From contig JAICRS010000138.1 in assembly GCA_025966335.1 (NCBI GenBank), positions 1 through 7,846 on the forward strand: a stretch of 7,846 nt of DNA, given 5' to 3'. The notes beneath the pieces are model-generated. The model was not told the origin of the DNA and did not search any database. It saw only the letters and a program-made list of their open reading frames with translations. The position numbers and the translations under genes are program-made. Source of the stretch: Nocardioidaceae bacterium (lineage in GTDB: Bacteria > Actinomycetota > Actinomycetes > Propionibacteriales > Nocardioidaceae). Of this stretch, positions 5,221 through 7,846 are shown in pieces; position 1 is the first letter of the stretch, and every line of letters begins with the position of its first letter.

Positions 5221-6660
5221 ATGAACGAGCGGCTTCGACCGATGGACATGGCCCTCCTGGCCGGCGAGTCGGCGAGCGCGCCCATGCACAACGCGACCCT
5301 GGAGATCTTCGAGAGCGCCGCCGACGGCTTCGACTACGAGAAGCTGGTCGGACTGATCGCGGACCGGATCGCGTTCGTACCCCGGTACCGGCAGCGGATC
5401 CGAACCGTGCCCGGCCGGTTGGCGAACCCGGTCTGGGTCGACGACGACGACTTCGACCTCACCTTCCACGTACGGCGGTCCGCGCTTCCGCGCCCCGGCT
5501 CGATGGCGCAGCTGCGTGACCTGGTGGCCCGGATCATGTCCCGACCACTCGACCGTAACCGGCCGCTGTGGGAGGTCTACCTCGTCGAAGGGCTCGGTGA
5601 CGACGGCGACCGGCGGTTCGCGCTGCTGTCCAAGGCGCACCAGATACTCGTCGACGGGATCTCCACCGTCGACCTGGGCCAGGTCATCCTCGATGTGGAC
5701 CCGGTTCCGAGGGAGACGTTGCATGACGACTGGCGTCCGCGACGGGAGCCGGGGCAGCCGGCGCTGGTGGCAGAGGCGGTCCGCGAGTCGCTGCGCCACC
5801 CGGGCCTGGCGGTCACCACGCTGCGCGGGAACGCCGAGAGCCTGGCCCGCGTCGGGGAAGCCGTCGGCCGGCGGGCACTGGCGGTGGCCGGTGCGCTGTC
5901 CAACCGACGGTCGAGCCCGGAGTCGCCGATCAACACCGAGCTGTCCGAGCAGCGTCGGTTCGTGACCGTGAGCACCCGGCTCGAGGACTACCGCCGCGTG
6001 CGCAACGTGCACGGTGGCACCGTCAACGACGTGATCCTCGCGACGATCACCGGCGCGATGCGTGCCTGGCTGATGACCCGAGCCGAGTCGGTCTCCGGCA
6101 GCCGGAGCCTGAAGGCGATGGTCCCGATGAGCGTGATCGACTCCGAGCTCGAGCCCACCTCGCTCGGCAGCCAGGTCGCCGGCCACCTGCTGAACCTGCC
6201 GATCGGCGAGGCCAGCCCGGTGGTCCGGCTGCACCAGGTGTCGTACGCGCTCAAGGCGCACAAGGACACCGGGCGCGCGGTAGCGGCCGACCGCCTCGCC
6301 GGGGTCGCCGGTTTCGCGCCGACGACGTTCCATGCCCTCGGCGGCCGGGTCGCGGCGGCCCAGTCGCGCCGCGGCTTCAACCTGGTGATCACCAACGTTC
6401 CCGGACCGCAGTTCCCGCTCTACGCCGCCGGGGCGATGATGCTGGAGAGCTACCCGGTCCAGCCGCTGCTGCCGGGGCACGCGCTGGCGGTCGGGGTGAC
6501 GTCGTACGACGGCGGCGTCTACTTCGGGGTCAACGCGGACCGCGACGCGCTGCCCGACGTGCACGTGCTCGGCCAGTGCCTCGAGGACGCGCTCACGGAG
6601 CTGGTCGACAGCGCCAGCGAGAACCGGCCGCGCGCACCGCGGGGACGGAAGCCGCGATGA
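5221..6660 (+). CDS. Wax ester synthase/diacylglycerol acyltransferase-family protein with an HQ variant active site
   Basis: The 479 residues match the length of bacterial WS/DGAT enzymes, which join acyl-CoA to fatty alcohols or diacylglycerol to make storage lipids. Family landmarks appear in order: N-terminal RLRPMDMALL; FDLTFHVR (78-85); the PLW motif in RPLWEVYLVEG (114-124); the active-site region; TVNDVILA (267-274), the conserved ND motif; VPMSV (301-305); and FNLVITNVPGP (386-396). The catalytic motif HHxxxDG reads H140-Q-I-L-V-D145-G146, so the second His, the usual general base, is Gln (CAC CAG, one base from CAC CAC). Asp145 and Gly146 are kept. The protein may be inactive, use another chemistry, or belong to an actinobacterial subgroup with HQ. 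I start at the ATG at 5221, with GGAAGAGGA just upstream; ATGs at 5164 and 5089 are in frame but poorly supported. The stop overlaps the next start (ATGA), so they are translationally coupled. Confidence 0.92.
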   Translation: MNERLRPMDMALLAGESASAPMHNATLEIFESAADGFDYEKLVGLIADRIAFVPRYRQRIRTVPGRLANPVWVDDDDFDLTFHVRRSALPRPGSMAQLRDLVARIMSRPLDRNRPLWEVYLVEGLGDDGDRRFALLSKAHQILVDGISTVDLGQVILDVDPVPRETLHDDWRPRREPGQPALVAEAVRESLRHPGLAVTTLRGNAESLARVGEAVGRRALAVAGALSNRRSSPESPINTELSEQRRFVTVSTRLEDYRRVRNVHGGTVNDVILATITGAMRAWLMTRAESVSGSRSLKAMVPMSVIDSELEPTSLGSQVAGHLLNLPIGEASPVVRLHQVSYALKAHKDTGRAVAADRLAGVAGFAPTTFHALGGRVAAAQSRRGFNLVITNVPGPQFPLYAAGAMMLESYPVQPLLPGHALAVGVTSYDGGVYFGVNADRDALPDVHVLGQCLEDALTELVDSASENRPRAPRGRKPR

Positions 6661-7151
6661 GCGGTGCCCGGGTCTACCTGCCGAGCACCTTGAGCCGGTT
6701 GGCCGACGTCGTCGCGTCCGGTGCGGTCGGGGCGGCGCCGCTGCGTGGGCACGCGGTGACCGAGGCGCTGCGAACGGCCTGGCCCGAGGGCGGGGAGGAG
6801 GAATGGGAGTACGCCGCGATGTCGTCGGCTGCGCAGGACTCGGTCGGGCTGCTGGCCGGCACGGACCGGCCGCGCAGGGTCGTGGTCGTCGTCGACGGTG
6901 TCCGCGTCGTTCCCGTGGAGACGGACGACGACCCGACCCTGGTCGCGGTGCCGGACGTGGTGGCGGCCCGCACGATCGCCGCGGTCCACGTGGACAGCGT
7001 CCAGGCCGAGGCGGACGTGGCGGCTGCACGGGATGCCTGGGTCGACGCGGCGGCCGGCGACGCGGGGGCATCCGCGGTCGTCGAGCGCTGTCTCGAGCAC
7101 GAGCTGGGCTGGTTCGCGAGGCAGGAGATCGACGACCTGCTCGGTGCGTGA
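6657..7151 (+). CDS. Small conserved actinobacterial protein resembling DUF6912
   Basis: This 164-residue soluble protein has no membrane segment or signal. It begins ARVYLPSTLSRLADVVASG, followed by a stretch ending HAVTEALRTAWPEGGEEEWEYAAMSSAAQDS (32-62), then a strand pair RRVVVVVD and VRVVPVE, and VAVPDVVAARTIAAVHVD (97-113). The C-terminus is helical and acidic: ERCLEHELGWFARQEIDDLL (143-162). The 'R-x-Y-x-P-x-T-L' opening, the EEEWEYAA segment and the closing ELGWFxxQEIDDLL are what I remember of the DUF6912 family, whose function is unknown. It starts inside the stop of the acyltransferase gene (ATGA), so the two genes form one operon and are probably translated together. That coupling does not prove a role in lipid metabolism. 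The name DUF6912 is from memory and should be treated as likely. Confidence 0.82.
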   Translation: MSGARVYLPSTLSRLADVVASGAVGAAPLRGHAVTEALRTAWPEGGEEEWEYAAMSSAAQDSVGLLAGTDRPRRVVVVVDGVRVVPVETDDDPTLVAVPDVVAARTIAAVHVDSVQAEADVAAARDAWVDAAAGDAGASAVVERCLEHELGWFARQEIDDLLGA

Positions 7152-7209
7152 CCGGAGCGACGCTGAGGTGACTTTGGGGTAACCCCCGGCTTCTGACACG
7201 ATCGGGGTC
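7152..7209 (+). promoter_or_regulatory. Promoter region of pruA with a perfect dyad
   Basis: The 58 bp before pruA contain GGGGT-A-ACCCC (7176-7186), a perfect inverted repeat with a one-base centre, directly after TTT. This is small for an operator but well placed, 24 bases before the start codon. The run CGGGG ends 2 bases before the ATG, closer than an ordinary ribosome site, so initiation may be weak or the transcript may have a very short leader. No clear -10 box is seen. Confidence 0.3.
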
Positions 7210-7846
7210 ATGGACGCGATCACCTCCGTACCGGCTCCGGTCAACGAGCCGAACCTGAACTATGCCCCGGACAGCCCTGAGCGAGCCGCTCTGGAGGCCG
7301 AGCTGGGCCGGCTGCAGCGCAAGCAGCACGACCTCACCGCCACCATCGGCGGCAAGAAGAAGATGGGTGGCGGCGCGGAGATCCCCGTGGTCCAGCCGCA
7401 CAACCACCAGCACGTGCTCGGTGTGCTGAAGAACGCCACCCAGGCCGACGCGAAGGCCGCCGTCCGGGCGGCGGCGGACGCGGCGCCCGGCTGGCGGGCG
7501 ATGCCGTTCGACGAGCGCGCGGCGATCCTGCTCAAGGCGGCCGACCTGCTCGCCGGTCCGTGGCGCCAGCGACTGAACGCGGCAACCATGCTCGGTCAGT
7601 CGAAGACCGCCTGGCAGGCCGAGATCGACGCCGCCTGTGAGTTGATCGACTTCTGGCGGTTCAACGTGCACTACGCCAAGACGATCCTGGCCGAGCAGCC
7701 GATCGCGAACTCGCGCGGTGTGTGGAACCGCACCGACCACCGGCCGCTCGAGGGCTTCGTCTACGCCATCACGCCGTTCAACTTCACCGCCATCGCCGGC
7801 AACCTGCCGACGGCGCCGGCGCTGATGGGCAACACCGTGATCTGGA
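7210..7846 (+). CDS. pruA: L-glutamate gamma-semialdehyde (1-pyrroline-5-carboxylate) dehydrogenase, N-terminal part
   Basis: This is the first 212 residues of an NAD-dependent aldehyde dehydrogenase that oxidises glutamate semialdehyde to glutamate, the last step of proline breakdown; full-length enzymes have about 540 residues. Diagnostic stretches are IPVVQPHNHQHVLGVL (58-72), the AAPGWRAMPFDERAAILLKAADLL region (91-115), TMLGQSKTAWQAEID (126-140), CELIDFWRFNVHYA (143-156) and GFVYAITPFNFTAIAGNLP (182-200), followed by PALMGNTVIW at the window edge. The P5C dehydrogenase family, and not general aldehyde dehydrogenases, carries this TMLGQSKTxxQAEIDAACE and ITPFNFTAIAGNL wording. The cofactor-binding Lys expected just after VIW, and the catalytic Glu and Cys, lie outside the window. 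The start is ATG at 7210, giving the usual N-terminus MDAITSVPAPVNEPN. A proline dehydrogenase gene may lie downstream but cannot be seen. Confidence 0.94.
   Translation, partial: MDAITSVPAPVNEPNLNYAPDSPERAALEAELGRLQRKQHDLTATIGGKKKMGGGAEIPVVQPHNHQHVLGVLKNATQADAKAAVRAAADAAPGWRAMPFDERAAILLKAADLLAGPWRQRLNAATMLGQSKTAWQAEIDAACELIDFWRFNVHYAKTILAEQPIANSRGVWNRTDHRPLEGFVYAITPFNFTAIAGNLPTAPALMGNTVIW

Noticed and set aside
5056..7740. An 894-codon open frame on the minus strand opposite the acyltransferase, the DUF6912-like gene and pruA
   Set aside because: It crosses three well-recognised plus-strand genes and their intergenic gap, is rich in Arg/Pro/Gly/His, and shows no family motif. Long antisense frames are expected at this GC content.

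Overview
The window is very GC-rich. Its codon use (G or C in nearly every third position) and protein families point to an actinobacterium, most likely Nocardioides or a relative (Nocardioidaceae). That placement is inferred from gene content and not from a marker gene. There are no RNA genes, insertion sequences, CRISPR arrays or phage genes. Almost every base lies in one of nine genes or in four short intergenic regions.

Left block (1-3337). A cut-off membrane protein (minus strand) diverges from a small conserved actinobacterial protein of unknown function (plus). That protein converges, stop codon on stop codon, with a BldC-like helix-turn-helix regulator (minus). The regulator diverges from a two-gene operon: a CpaB-like SAF-domain membrane protein and a CpaE/TadZ-like ATPase. 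These two are the entry genes of a Tad (Flp pilus) locus, but the usual CpaF/TadA motor and TadB/TadC genes do not follow. The ATPase lacks both lysines of the deviant Walker A motif and also the phospho-acceptor Asp of its receiver-like domain. Both intergenic regions of this block carry GTT(T) words repeated about every 10 bp and one TTGTCCACA word (actinobacterial DnaA-box form).

Middle block (3327-5101, minus). A small lipoprotein with a degenerate cupredoxin-like C-terminal domain is followed, 2 bases later, by a membrane protein with about ten helices and several histidines in or near its helices. They look like a co-translated pair on the cell surface and are the best candidate here for a poorly described system.

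Right block (5221-7846, plus). A wax ester synthase/diacylglycerol acyltransferase-family protein has HQ in place of HH in its HHxxxDG active-site motif. It overlaps by ATGA with a small conserved protein resembling DUF6912. After 58 bases comes the start of an L-glutamate gamma-semialdehyde dehydrogenase gene (pruA, proline breakdown), cut by the window edge.
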